The notes under the pieces are model-generated. The model saw only the letters and a program-made list of their open reading frames with translations, was not told where the DNA came from and did no database searches. This document shows, piece after piece, positions 27,304 through 35,500 of a stretch of DNA of 64,000 nucleotides; within the stretch, counting starts at the first letter, position 1, and the number at the start of each line of letters is the position of its first letter. Source of the stretch: Acanthacorydalis orientalis (Eukaryota; Arthropoda; Insecta; Megaloptera; Corydalidae); assembly GCA_034766995.1 (NCBI GenBank), contig CM068323.1, positions 21,047,346-21,111,345 of the forward strand, given 5' to 3'. The position numbers were made by a program, and so were the translations under genes.

Positions 27304-30300
27304 AAAAGATATTGTGATTTGTTTTATATATTTCTGAAAAGTTAAACTTAATATTGATTAATAAAATCGAATAAAAATATTTTTGGATTTTTTTTTATAA
27401 ATACGAATATATTTCATATAATTATTAAATGATTAATTTTACATAAATATTAAAATTATCTATTTTTTACATGTATATATATATATATATGTCTGTTTAT
27501 ATGTATTTCTACATATATATTATTAGTTTCCATTCAGTTTTCATTAAAGTCGCAAGGGATTTTAACAATGTTTGCGGTTTTATGAATAAGATTGTGCTTT
27601 CACTGGATGGTTTACAGACTTGATTTTGAAAGTTTTGTCAGCTTATAAGGGACAAGGTTTCAATTTTATGTTAATAAAATATTTTGCAGTTCACATAAAG
27701 CACTTTAGAATTCTTTGTTCATCAAATTGCTTATAAATTTTAGATTTTCACTTTCAGTGTATCAGAGATGAATTTATATTATTGAATGAGTACGATGATA
27801 TGTTTTAATGTTTTTAATACTTGAATATAAAAGTATGTATTCGTCTAAACAACGGAAGATATATTTTAATTTTAATTTTATACATATTAAAAAATACGTA
27901 ATTTAAATATAATAATTATCAATTTTTAATTACTGATCATTTTTGTCATAATAAATCTAATATACTACAAAGTTTGCACACTTTGGTTAAAATCACATTT
28001 ATAAGTGAATTCTTATTTTTTAACACCACAACCCAAAAATATTAAATAAATTATTTATTTAATTTTTTTAATCTGAAATTTTTTAGTGTGGTTTGTGTAA
28101 TGAAAAAAGAATTCATTTGTGAAAATTTAATATAATTTATTAATTTTCGGATGAGAAAGCTGAACATATTTGTTTCGTAGTAGATACAGAAAAAATAAAC
28201 TTATTCACATTGCTCACATAAATAATTATTTTAATTAAAAAAATATTTAATAAAATCACACACACACACATAGACACACACACAATAAAATTAATTATAA
28301 TTGTTTTATGGTCTTAGAACGGCGTTCATCAGGGAATTGAGAAACACGGCGACCAATGGGAATTTCCTAGACATAGATTGAAAGTGTTTGATATATTAGG
28401 AGAAGGTGCTTTTGGTCAAGTTTGGAGATGTGAAGCGACCGATATTGCAGGTAATTTATGTTCATAACTATTTATTTATAAGAATTAATTTATAATGTAC
28501 ATTAATAAGATTAAAAATCGATTCATACTTTGAAGTAATTTGAATAAGTTCATCGTCATGTATAAGGTTGTTGACAACTCAGTCTAGACATCCAAGTTTA
28601 CGTTACAAATTCGCTTATTTGACTGTTGGTAATTTTATCGTAAAAGGTTTATAGTTATTGTAAGTTTTCTCGGTGATAAATTGTCATTAGATAATAAACG
28701 ACTACAGATAAACGCAAACAGATAATAAACGACTTGTATATTAATCTCAGAATAGTAATATTTTTACGAACACCGATTCTATAGTTTTCTATCTATATCT
28801 AGCTTTATATCTATATTTCAAGTATTTAGTTAACAAAAAAAGTACTTTTCTTAATTAAAGAAATATTATTTGAAGTATTTTTGTGAATTTATGAATTGAT
28901 TAAAAATTAATGTGATAACTTTTTAAAAACTTATTATTTTTTCACTTATCAGCACCAATATCATTAATAGTAAATCATTTTTACATGATTTCAATATGAT
29001 ATTCGTTCTGATAATTGTAAAAGTTTTTTTCATTTAATGTTTTAGTCATTATATAGAACTATAACAAGTTGCCATACAAATAATCTTTTTTTAAAGGCAG
29101 AATCAAAACGTTCGTCAATTTAAAAGTAGCTTAGAAGAAAGTTTTATTATTTAACTTGATATAGAAAGATATGCCATCAATAGGACATTATATATAAAAA
29201 AAGATTATTAAAAAACTTTTTTCTATGTATTAAAAAACGTTTCAATCATAATCATCTTGTATAAAACATAAATCCTCTTAACCATGACAAAAAAACATCT
29301 CCGAATCAAAAGTTTAATTGTTAGCAAAAAGAAATATGTAAAAAATTAAACTAATAATATTTCTTGTTATGCAGGCAAAGAAGGCGTCGCAATCGTAGCA
29401 GTAAAAACTTTAAAAGAAAATGCGACAGAGAAAGAACGAACCGATTTACTATCCGAACTGGAAGTGATGAAGAATTTAGAACCTCATCCCAATGTTGTTC
29501 GTTTGTTAGGATGCTGTACGGAAAAGCAACCCTTATTCGTAATCATGGAATTCGTTTCGCGTGGAAAATTGCAGAGCTATTTGCGCAGTTCGAGAGCGGA
29601 ACGATTCTATGGGAACATGCATGGGCAGAGCAAGACTTTAACTTCACGCGACCTCACGTCGTTTGTTTACCAAGTAGCGCGTGGTATGGAATATGTTTCT
29701 TCGAAAGGGGTGAGTGTGAAACGGTAATTGTGGTTTTGTGTTATGCGAAACGATTACAAGTATACATTATTTTACATTAAATGTTGAAACAATATACAAT
29801 TTAAATGTTACCATTTATTTTACAGTAATTTTTAATGTTAACTGTTTAATAGTTATCTCATTTTAGCTTCTAAAGTTCCATTGTCAGATATTAATATCAA
29901 AATAAATAAATTTATTATTTGACAACTAAATATAATCTCAAGAGAAATATATTTCTTTAAAACAGTAAAAAATAGAATAATTAAAAATCAGAAATTTGAT
30001 TTTAAATATAAATAATAAAAATAGAGATACTGAATCATCAATTCTAACAAACCACTGAATAAATTCTTATCTATGTTTTTAATGAAATAAATGTTAAAAA
30101 ATATATTTGAAAAATATATTTTCTAACAAATCATTTATCATGCAGATAATTCACCGTGATTTAGCTGCTCGTAACGTGCTTATTAACGATGAACATACAT
30201 GTAAAGTGGCTGATTTCGGTTTTGCAAGAGACATAACAGCGTCGCATGCGTACGAACGAAAGAGCGAAGGTCGATTACCGATACGATGGATGGCACCTGA

Positions 30301-31230
30301 GTCGTTATATGATAATATTTTCACAGTGAAATCGGATGTGTGGAGTTTTGGTATTTTCATCTGGGAGGTAGTTACGTTAGGATCGACACCTTATCCAGGT
30401 CTCTCTGCAGCAGAAGTTATGCGAAAAGTTTGTATTTTTTCAATAATTATTTAGTGTATAATAATAAAATCTCATTTCATTTTTATCTTCCTATATACTT
30501 GCTTTATACCTTTTATGATAATAAAAAGCACCCACACATTGAAATATTAGCTGTAATTATTATAAGTAAACAATTAGAGGATTGTTTCGTCTATAACTTT
30601 AATTTTATTTTTGAAACAAGAGTCCTGTTATAAAATAGTTCTATAATCGAACTTAGAATGTGAGCCAAAATATAAACTGAAATTTATTTGGAATCTATAC
30701 TGGAATTTGATCTGAATTCGAACTTAAACGTGTTATCATCTTTTTCAACTTGATGATGTATTGAATAAGTAAAAATAATATGTCTAGATTTTCAATGAAA
30801 AATATGTTTTTTCAAAATATTTCACTGTGAATAAATAAATACATTTGTTTCTATAACTGTGTTAAAATAAATTGTATAACATGACATTACATATGATTAT
30901 TACAAAAAAAAATGTAAATAAATACAATCACTTATTACTTATATGAAAGGTATTAAGTTCAGATGAGATTGTGTTGTGAATTAAATTTAAAACGTTGTAG
31001 ATATTTATTTACAATGCTTTCAAGAGAATTTAATGTTACTCGAAAGATGTTCAAGTTTATTGCAGTTTTGCAATAGAAATAAAGTTTTCATTAAGATCTT
31101 AAATTTTATTGAGTTTTTTTTGATAAATATTTGTTCTTAATATATAATCTTTTCATTGGTTAAAAGGATAATACTAATTAAAAAAAGAATAGAATAAATC
31201 AAATTATCCCTAAATTAATATATACATAAA

Positions 31231-31267
<37 letters not shown>

Positions 31268-31977
31268 GTATATAAAGCCAACGTAATTAAAAGTATGCAA
31301 TAATGAAAAAACTCATAATATTCGAACAAAAATGTTAATGACCCTAAAATAATGTACTGTTTAAAAATAAAATAAAGTAAACAAAAGCTAATTGATGTAT
31401 TATGAAGATTGTTAGATATTCCTGACAATATTTTATATTTTGTAATTAAATACGCTTATACCAACTCTGTGATTAATATAATCCCAAGAAATATATTTAA
31501 ACTATTTTCATAACATCGTTTTCATTGGCAGGAAATGATGAAAATACAACACTTTGATTTCGTGGAAAAATTAATGGAATATTTTTTTTTAAATGTTTAA
31601 ATATCCATAATGAGTGTTTTAACTTCATTTTTTTTTTAAAAGAACATATTAAAGATAATATTACATTAATTAAAAATTGTCGTTCAGAAATCTTTTGTAT
31701 TTGAAATTTTATATTATAGCATAAAAATATTGTTTTACATAAAAATTATTTTTTTATATGTTTTTATGAATAATTATGTTTTTAATAAAAATTAATTTAA
31801 AAAGCATAAAGTAAAATAATATGTAGAGGTAATTAAAATATTAAATAGACTTTTAATAACAAAGATCGTATTTAAACACACCACATCTAAAAATATATAT
31901 CCAGACTAGTTTTAAATACAAAGAACGTGTATAAGATTAATTCAGACATACCTTTGTAGTAATTATTAAGATTTATA

Positions 31978-32032
<55 letters not shown>

Positions 32033-32612
32033 ATATGTGGTTCTGACAGTATAAGTTTATGAAATATAATTTATTTAAATATTAAGAGTATTTACTATAA
32101 TATTTTGAAAAGGTTCAATGAAATATGCATTCAAAACGAAGTGAAAAATAAACGATTTTCAATAACGTCAGTTCAGTTGGTAATTATAATAATAAAAAAA
32201 ATATGAATTGAATAAAATATATAGAATACAATAAGTGAGAAAAATCTAAAAAGGGATCTCTAGATAGCACGTAAGCTATTATTACAAATGATATTCGAGA
32301 TATTATAGTTGAAACTTACATATACATATAATCAGTTGGATTGGACTGTCAGAAGCATATTTCAAATTTGAATATGTATGAGCTGAAGATTCACACATAA
32401 CTGTATTCTTCAACGAATCGTTAAATTTTTTATATGCAATTCGAAACGGCGGGGTATTTTGATATGGACGAATGTTCTTTGCATTATATTAAAATAGAAC
32501 TGGTATACGGGAATTGTTCATCAGAATGATTTCTCGTCACTGTTTCAATATAAATCAAACCTTACTTTAATAATAAATGACGTTTTATCTGACGTTCACT
32601 CTGAATAACAAA

Positions 32613-32651
<39 letters not shown>

Positions 32652-33348
32652 CATACATATTAGTTATAAACGGTAACTAATTTTCAATAAGTTCTTAAGT
32701 TCTTAATAATTTTTAATAAGTAATTAATAATTAATCTAATAATAATTAAGAAATACTGATAATATTATTTAAAATATATAAAGAATAGGTATGATTTAAA
32801 TTTAAAAATGGACCAGTTTGTTAGAATTGCATTGAACACTGCGTTTTTATTGTTAAAATAAGATATTTTTTCTACGAATTCTCAAAAAATAAAGATTTAC
32901 TTTAATGGAAAACAAATAAGGTTTACAATATTCCTTGTTTGATTTGATGTGTATGTAAGAAATATACTTGTGCAAATGTATATAAATATTTAAACGTCTA
33001 TAAATCTATCTGCAATGAAAATTGAATTCAACATTGAATAAACCGAGTGTAAATTTCACAGATTGTATTTTCAACCAGTATATACAATAAAGTAAATAAT
33101 ACATTCGAATGGTTATGTTTCAGGTGAAGGATGGGCATCGTCTAGACAAGCCGGAACATTGCCGTAGAGAACTTTACAACATCATGTATTACTGTTGGGA
33201 CAAAGATCCAAAAGAAAGACCTACGTTTGCGGAATGTGTGGCTTTATTAGAGAAGTTACTGTTGAGTGAGACAGACTATATTGAATTAGAACGATTCCCG
33301 GACCATTCTTATTATAATATGGCTAGTTTGAGCGGTGAGAAATTGTAG
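19310..33348 (+). CDS. Cad96Ca: Cad96Ca-like receptor tyrosine kinase, 5'-incomplete, seven exons
   Basis: The model joins 19310-19563, 20067-20714, 24272-24388, 28318-28450, 29375-29709, 30146-30427 and 33124-33348. The exons total 1994 nt: two bases of a split codon, 663 full residues and a TAG stop. Residues 1-110 or so form one cadherin-like domain. Residues 111-258 are an Asn/Ser-rich stalk with several N-glycosylation sequons, and 260-284 are a membrane helix followed by RRR. The kinase domain runs from about 360 to 635, with GEGAFG (367-372), VAVK Lys394, HRDLAARN (498-505), DFG (518-520) and WMAPE (543-547). The tail holds Y641 and YYNM (652-655). One cadherin domain joined to an FGFR/RET-like kinase is the architecture of insect Cad96Ca (Stitcher), a plasma-membrane receptor that works with Grainy head in Drosophila epidermal wound repair. 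The signal peptide and start codon are not in this model, so at least one 5' exon is missing. RET is the main alternative, but it has four cadherin-like repeats and a Cys-rich domain. Confidence 0.87.
19564..20066 (+). other. Cad96Ca intron, 503 bp
   Basis: Phase 0 intron with donor GTGAGT and acceptor TATTTCAG. It divides the cadherin-like domain. It contains no microsatellite and no recognisable element. Confidence 0.88.
20067..20714 (+). CDS. Cad96Ca: Cad96Ca exon: end of cadherin domain, stalk, transmembrane helix
   Basis: The acceptor TTTCAG ends at 20066 and the donor GTAAGT starts at 20715; both ends are phase 0. The exon encodes 216 residues (85-300). It opens with GSENLFLYVTVSDGKLTAKN, the closing strands of the cadherin fold. 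A low-complexity ectodomain stalk of about 150 residues follows, rich in Asn, Ser, Pro and His, with sequons NTT, NIT, NGT, NGS and NVT. Residues 260-284, starting LTITLVPVVSVLAIFL, are a single membrane-spanning helix. CRRRICLGKTKHPKDDM then forms a basic stop-transfer and the start of the cytoplasmic part. The stalk probably varies most between species. Reading on into the intron would add 28 residues and a stop at 20799-20801, giving a kinase-less membrane form (see findings). Confidence 0.9.
21202..21284. repeat. Two TA runs in a Cad96Ca intron
   Basis: TA runs are separated by ACATATAAGATATATACTTG. Confidence 0.92.
22801..22854. repeat. Paired TA runs around CATATTGGGCG
   Basis: Two TA runs flank an 11-bp G+C-containing spacer and can pair with each other. 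Confidence 0.9.
24272..24388 (+). CDS. Cad96Ca: Cad96Ca exon: cytoplasmic juxtamembrane segment
   Basis: The exon is 117 nt and phase 0 at both ends, encoding 39 residues (301-339) from QKEPSGGIVLQDDPGLVMQQ to RYEPWERDGQ. The acceptor is a T-rich tract followed by ATAG at 24268-24271, and the donor GTATAT at 24389 is weaker than consensus. It links the membrane segment to the kinase domain. Because it is exactly 39 codons and symmetric in phase, skipping it would keep the frame and shorten the juxtamembrane region. The tyrosine in NRYEPWER is a possible phosphorylation site. The exon is isolated between introns of about 3.6 and 3.9 kb but stands out as a G+C-rich island that keeps the reading frame. 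Confidence 0.87.
24676..24719. repeat. (TA)n in a Cad96Ca intron
   Basis: Pure TA, about 22 units. Confidence 0.95.
25334..25374. repeat. (TA)n in a Cad96Ca intron
   Basis: Pure TA, about 20 units. Confidence 0.95.
25654..25684. repeat. (TA)n in a Cad96Ca intron
   Basis: Pure TA, about 14 units. Confidence 0.93.
26659..26685. repeat. (TA)n in a Cad96Ca intron
   Basis: Pure TA, about 13 units. Confidence 0.92.
27019..27078. repeat. TA/TAGA compound in a Cad96Ca intron
   Basis: TA run, then GACAGATATATAGATA and GTGTATATGTAT. Confidence 0.9.
27241..27301. repeat. (TACA)n(TA)n in a Cad96Ca intron
   Basis: Two TACA units, then over 50 bp of TA. Confidence 0.95.
28257..28284. repeat. (CA)n just before an exon acceptor
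   Basis: CA units with one TAGA break, ending 33 bp before the kinase exon at 28318. Intronic CA repeats are known hnRNP L binding sites in animals. Confidence 0.93.
28318..28450 (+). CDS. Cad96Ca: Cad96Ca exon: start of kinase domain with glycine-rich loop
   Basis: The acceptor is GTCTTAG ending at 28317 and the donor GTAATT starts at 28451. The exon is 133 nt: 44 full codons (340-383) plus the first base of Gly384. It reads NGVHQGIEKHGDQWEFPRHR and continues through LKVFDILGEGAFGQVWRCEA. W-E-F-P-R is the usual lead-in to class III/FGFR-type receptor kinases. GEGAFG with the following V is the ATP-binding P-loop (GxGxxGxV). A CA-repeat lies just upstream of the acceptor (28257-28284), and the branch-point and polypyrimidine region is poor, so recognition of this exon may depend on extra signals. 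Confidence 0.92.
28451..29374 (+). other. Cad96Ca intron, 924 bp
   Basis: Phase 1 intron inside the ATP-binding lobe. It has no microsatellite. The part around 28530-28740 is somewhat richer in G+C and contains a direct repeat of AGATAATAAACGACT at 28690-28704 and 28721-28735. Its function is unknown. Confidence 0.85.
29375..29709 (+). CDS. Cad96Ca: Cad96Ca exon: kinase N-lobe, hinge and insert
   Basis: The acceptor TTATGCAG ends at 29374 and the donor GTGAGT starts at 29710. The first two bases complete Gly384; 111 further codons (385-495) follow. The exon carries the VAVK lysine (Lys394) that contacts ATP phosphates, the alpha-C helix SELEVMK with its ion-pair glutamate, HPNVVRLLGCCTEKQPLFVI with the gatekeeper region, and the hinge MEFVSRGKLQSYLRS. 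A short kinase insert, about 20 residues around ERFYGNMHGQSKTLT, is followed by SFVYQVARGMEYVSSKG of helix E. Overlapping open frames in this exon are only shadows. Its base composition is clearly coding compared with the introns on either side. Confidence 0.93.
29710..30145 (+). other. Cad96Ca intron, 436 bp
   Basis: Phase 0 intron separating helix E from the HRD catalytic loop. The donor is GTGAGT and the acceptor ATGCAG. The in-frame ATG at 30107 runs into the next exon but is intronic. No repeat is present. Confidence 0.88.
30146..30427 (+). CDS. Cad96Ca: Cad96Ca exon: catalytic and activation loops
   Basis: The exon is 282 nt, phase 0 at both ends, encoding residues 496-589. It contains IIHRDLAARNVLI with the catalytic Asp500 and the Tyr-kinase type AAR, the Mg-binding DFG (518-520), and the activation loop ARDITASHAYERKSEGR with one tyrosine (Y531). 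RLPIRWMAPESLYDNIF is the P+1 loop typical of tyrosine kinases, and SDVWSFGIFIWEVVTLG with TPYPG forms helix F and beyond. All catalytic residues are present, so the kinase should be active. The acceptor ATGCAG ends at 30145. The donor is GTTTGT at 30428, a poor match to GTRAGT, but it is the only position that keeps frame with the final exon. Confidence 0.92.
31232..31265. repeat. (TA)n in a Cad96Ca intron
   Basis: Pure TA between AATGTA words on each side. Confidence 0.94.
31981..32029. repeat. (TA)n in a Cad96Ca intron
   Basis: Pure TA, about 24 units. Confidence 0.95.
32613..32660. repeat. (GT)n(TA)n in a Cad96Ca intron
   Basis: About eight GT units, then TA, then ACATACAT. Confidence 0.93.
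33124..33348 (+). CDS. Cad96Ca: Cad96Ca last coding exon: kinase C-lobe end and tail
   Basis: The acceptor is TATGTTTCAG ending at 33123, and the TAG stop is at 33346-33348. The exon encodes residues 590-663. VKDGHRLDKPEHCRRELYNI followed by MYYCWDKDPKERPTF is the end of the C-lobe, with the conserved CW-x6-RP motif. The tail after LLLSETDYIELERF is only about 20 residues long. It has Y641 (YIEL) and Y652/Y653 in SYYNMASL. Phosphorylated YYNM fits both the Y-x-x-M motif bound by PI3K p85 SH2 domains and the Y-x-N-x motif bound by Grb2/Drk, so this is the likely docking site. The protein ends SGEKL. An upstream in-frame ATG at 33109 is intronic and is not a start. Confidence 0.92.
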   Translation: MKDGHRLDKPEHCRRELYNIMYYCWDKDPKERPTFAECVALLEKLLLSETDYIELERFPDHSYYNMASLSGEKL

Positions 33349-33632
33349 AATTCGAAAAAGTGGAGTGTTTTAAATAGCATAACAAACAGATTTAGTGCGT
33401 TTAATAATTTAGTATTTTTTTAAAAATATTTATTGTTATTTGTTTTGACTGTTCAACTGATAAAGTGTGGAACTGACTGTTAGATTGTTAATTATACAAA
33501 ATGTACATTTTATATTTTTAATTATTTTTAATTACATCTGAATTATTTCTAGTATAAGTTATTTTCCATAATCATTTAAAATCATTCATATTTTGAAAAA
33601 TGTAAAAAAATAAACATTTACCGTACACTGAC
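33349..33632 (+). other. Probable Cad96Ca 3' untranslated region
   Basis: AT-rich sequence from the stop codon to just after the first canonical AATAAA. The true cleavage site is not visible, and a longer UTR using the second AATAAA at 33742-33747 is possible. Confidence 0.5.
33609..33614 (+). terminator. Candidate polyadenylation signal of Cad96Ca
   Basis: This is the first AATAAA after the stop codon, about 260 nt downstream. It is followed within 35 nt by a T/GT-containing stretch (CACCTTTATTGTTC). AATAAA is common by chance in DNA this AT-rich, so the assignment rests on position. Confidence 0.4.
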
Positions 33633-34076
33633 ACCTTTATTGTTCTAATTAATAATATTTATATTTGTATTTATTCGTCAATGTTTCTCAAAGATCGCAT
33701 TTATTGTAATTGTTGAATTTATACAAATTTTCAAAGAATTTAATAAAATTTATACTTCTTATTTCTCTGTACTTTATATCACTTATATGACATTTCTTTA
33801 AAAGTGTAAATGTAAACAAATACAAGATTTAAAAATTAGTATAAAAAAGATGCGGATGAAATGAGTAATTATTGACTAATATTTCATTCCAATCCATTTA
33901 ACTTATATACGTTCATTTGAAATTAATCTTCTTGTATTAAAAAAAAATATATTTAATTTTATTTTTATTTCGAAGGGAATTAAATTCGAATTTTGTTTTG
34001 AGTTGACATGAGAAATTGTTATAGTGTTTCAAACTTTTTCTTCAACAAATGTTATATTTTTCTGTTTAAATTTTAT

Positions 34077-34078
<2 letters not shown>

Positions 34079-34113
<35 letters not shown>
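34079..34113. repeat. (TA)n microsatellite
   Basis: Pure TA, about 17 units. Confidence 0.95.
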
Positions 34114-34116
<3 letters not shown>

Positions 34117-34802
34117 TTATAGAGTATAATTTTGTGTATAAAAGTATCATAACGAAGTATTGGATTCATATTCTAATTAACAATAATTATTAATATTACA
34201 TGTATTTATAAATTAATTTAATTAATTTAGTACATGCATAAAAATAAATAAGATATAATGCAAGTTTGAAAATAAATTAAACTGTATATTATAAAGAATT
34301 TCTTTTTGAGAATTTTTGTTTCCAAAATGAAAACATAATTATCTGATTTTTTTATAAATATTCACATAAAAATTTGCATGCAATTAATGTATATTTTGGA
34401 CATGTTAAATTCATAATGTATTAGTAAATTAGTTCATATATACATATAATCATATTGTTATAGTATTTAAATTACTGTTTATATAATAGAAATTTTTCAC
34501 TAATGAATATGTATAGAATAGAACTAATTCTATTCAAACTGGAAGCAACAGCAGTATCTCCTTATTATCGCTAAACTCATAGAATTGTTTAAGAGTAATC
34601 TGTTTGGTTTAGTATAGTTTCCTTCGATGCTACCGCAGTAATTTCAGAGGGACTGACAAGTGGTATAGACGTCAATTTCAGAAAGGTCTGGTAAATTTGT
34701 GTGTTTGTGACATTTTACACTAAATCAGTTATTTAGTCATTTTAGAATTAATACGTTCTCCTTGCTATTTTCTATATTAAAAATCAATTTACAGAATACA
34801 GA

Positions 34803-34826
<24 letters not shown>

Positions 34827-34838
<12 letters not shown>

Positions 34839-35005
34839 ATATGTATATATGTATATATGTATATATGTATATATGTATATATGTATATATGTATATATGT
34901 ATATATGTATATTTGTATATATGTTTTTATGTATATATGTATATATGTATATATGTATATATGTATATATGTATATATGTATATATGTATATATGTATAT
35001 ATGTA

Positions 35006-35018
<13 letters not shown>
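34827..35018. repeat. Tandem array of an 8-bp unit, 24 copies
   Basis: GTATATAT is repeated every 8 bp. Two units are altered (the one starting 34907 ends in TTT; the one at 34923 is GTTTTTAT). Pure (TA)n flanks both sides (34803-34826 and 35019-35048). As 24 nt equals 8 codons, all three + frames stay open with a Met-Tyr-Ile-Cys-Ile-Tyr-Val-Tyr repeat, which is not a gene. Confidence 0.95.
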
Positions 35019-35050
<32 letters not shown>

Positions 35051-35149
35051 GTCATCAGGTGATATTCATATCTTGTGTTTTTGAAACTTATTTACCGATA
35101 ATATGAAAAATCGAAAAAATATATATTACAAAAATCAAATAATGATAAT

Positions 35150-35500
35150 TGTTAATGAGCCACTACTAATCGGTCCATTAAAAGTGTGTAGCCATTAATT
35201 GTGCCTCATCATTCGTTATTTACCCTTCAATACAGAATCAACCCTAAAAAATGTTTACATAGTGACAACTTCCCATACCGATTGTAACCGCAGTGCATGA
35301 AGAATGAATCGTGAATGTTGTGCTCGGCATTTATATTACACACTTCATTGTATAACGTCAATGTTCATGTGCTACAAAAGCACGTAACCATAGTAATTTG
35401 TAGACTGTTTCTCAATGAACATAGTTTGCACCATTTTCTCCAGTTTCAAATCTCTTATCTGACTCATGAATGAAACATTGTAAGATGTGATAACAACTTG
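35150..35500. other. G+C-richer block downstream of Cad96Ca
   Basis: A block of about 350 bp with mixed composition and no TA tracts. It holds a homeodomain-type CCATTAATTG near 35192, a small GTGCT/AGCAC hairpin near 35370, and the AP-1 consensus TGACTCA at 35460-35466. It resembles a conserved non-coding element. There is no open frame of note. Confidence 0.3.

Larger units (their letters stand above)
24389..28317 (+). other. Cad96Ca intron, 3929 bp
   Basis: Phase 0 intron, the longest in the model. It is crowded with TA tracts (24676, 25334, 25654, 26659, 27019 and 27241) and ends with a CA-repeat 33 bp before the acceptor. No exon-like block is visible. The three microsatellite-containing open frames in it encode Tyr-Ile runs and are not genes. 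Confidence 0.85.
30428..33123 (+). other. Cad96Ca intron, 2696 bp, weak donor
   Basis: Phase 0 intron with the unusual donor GTTTGT. TA tracts lie at 31232-31265 and 31981-32029, and a GT/TA compound at 32613-32660. A patch around 32390-32540 is richer in CpG (for example CGAAACGGCGGGG) and might be regulatory. No extra exon can be supported. Confidence 0.82.

Noticed and set aside
30107..30145. Alternative start MKNIFSNKSFIMQ in front of the catalytic-loop exon
   Set aside because: It is intronic sequence ahead of a clear ATGCAG acceptor; a protein starting here would lack the ATP-binding lobe.
34827..35018. CRISPR-like regular repeat
   Set aside because: The unit is 8 bp with no spacers, in eukaryotic DNA.
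34762..35106. Three overlapping open frames encoding Tyr-Ile-Cys repeats
   Set aside because: They are products of the 8-bp tandem repeat, not protein genes.
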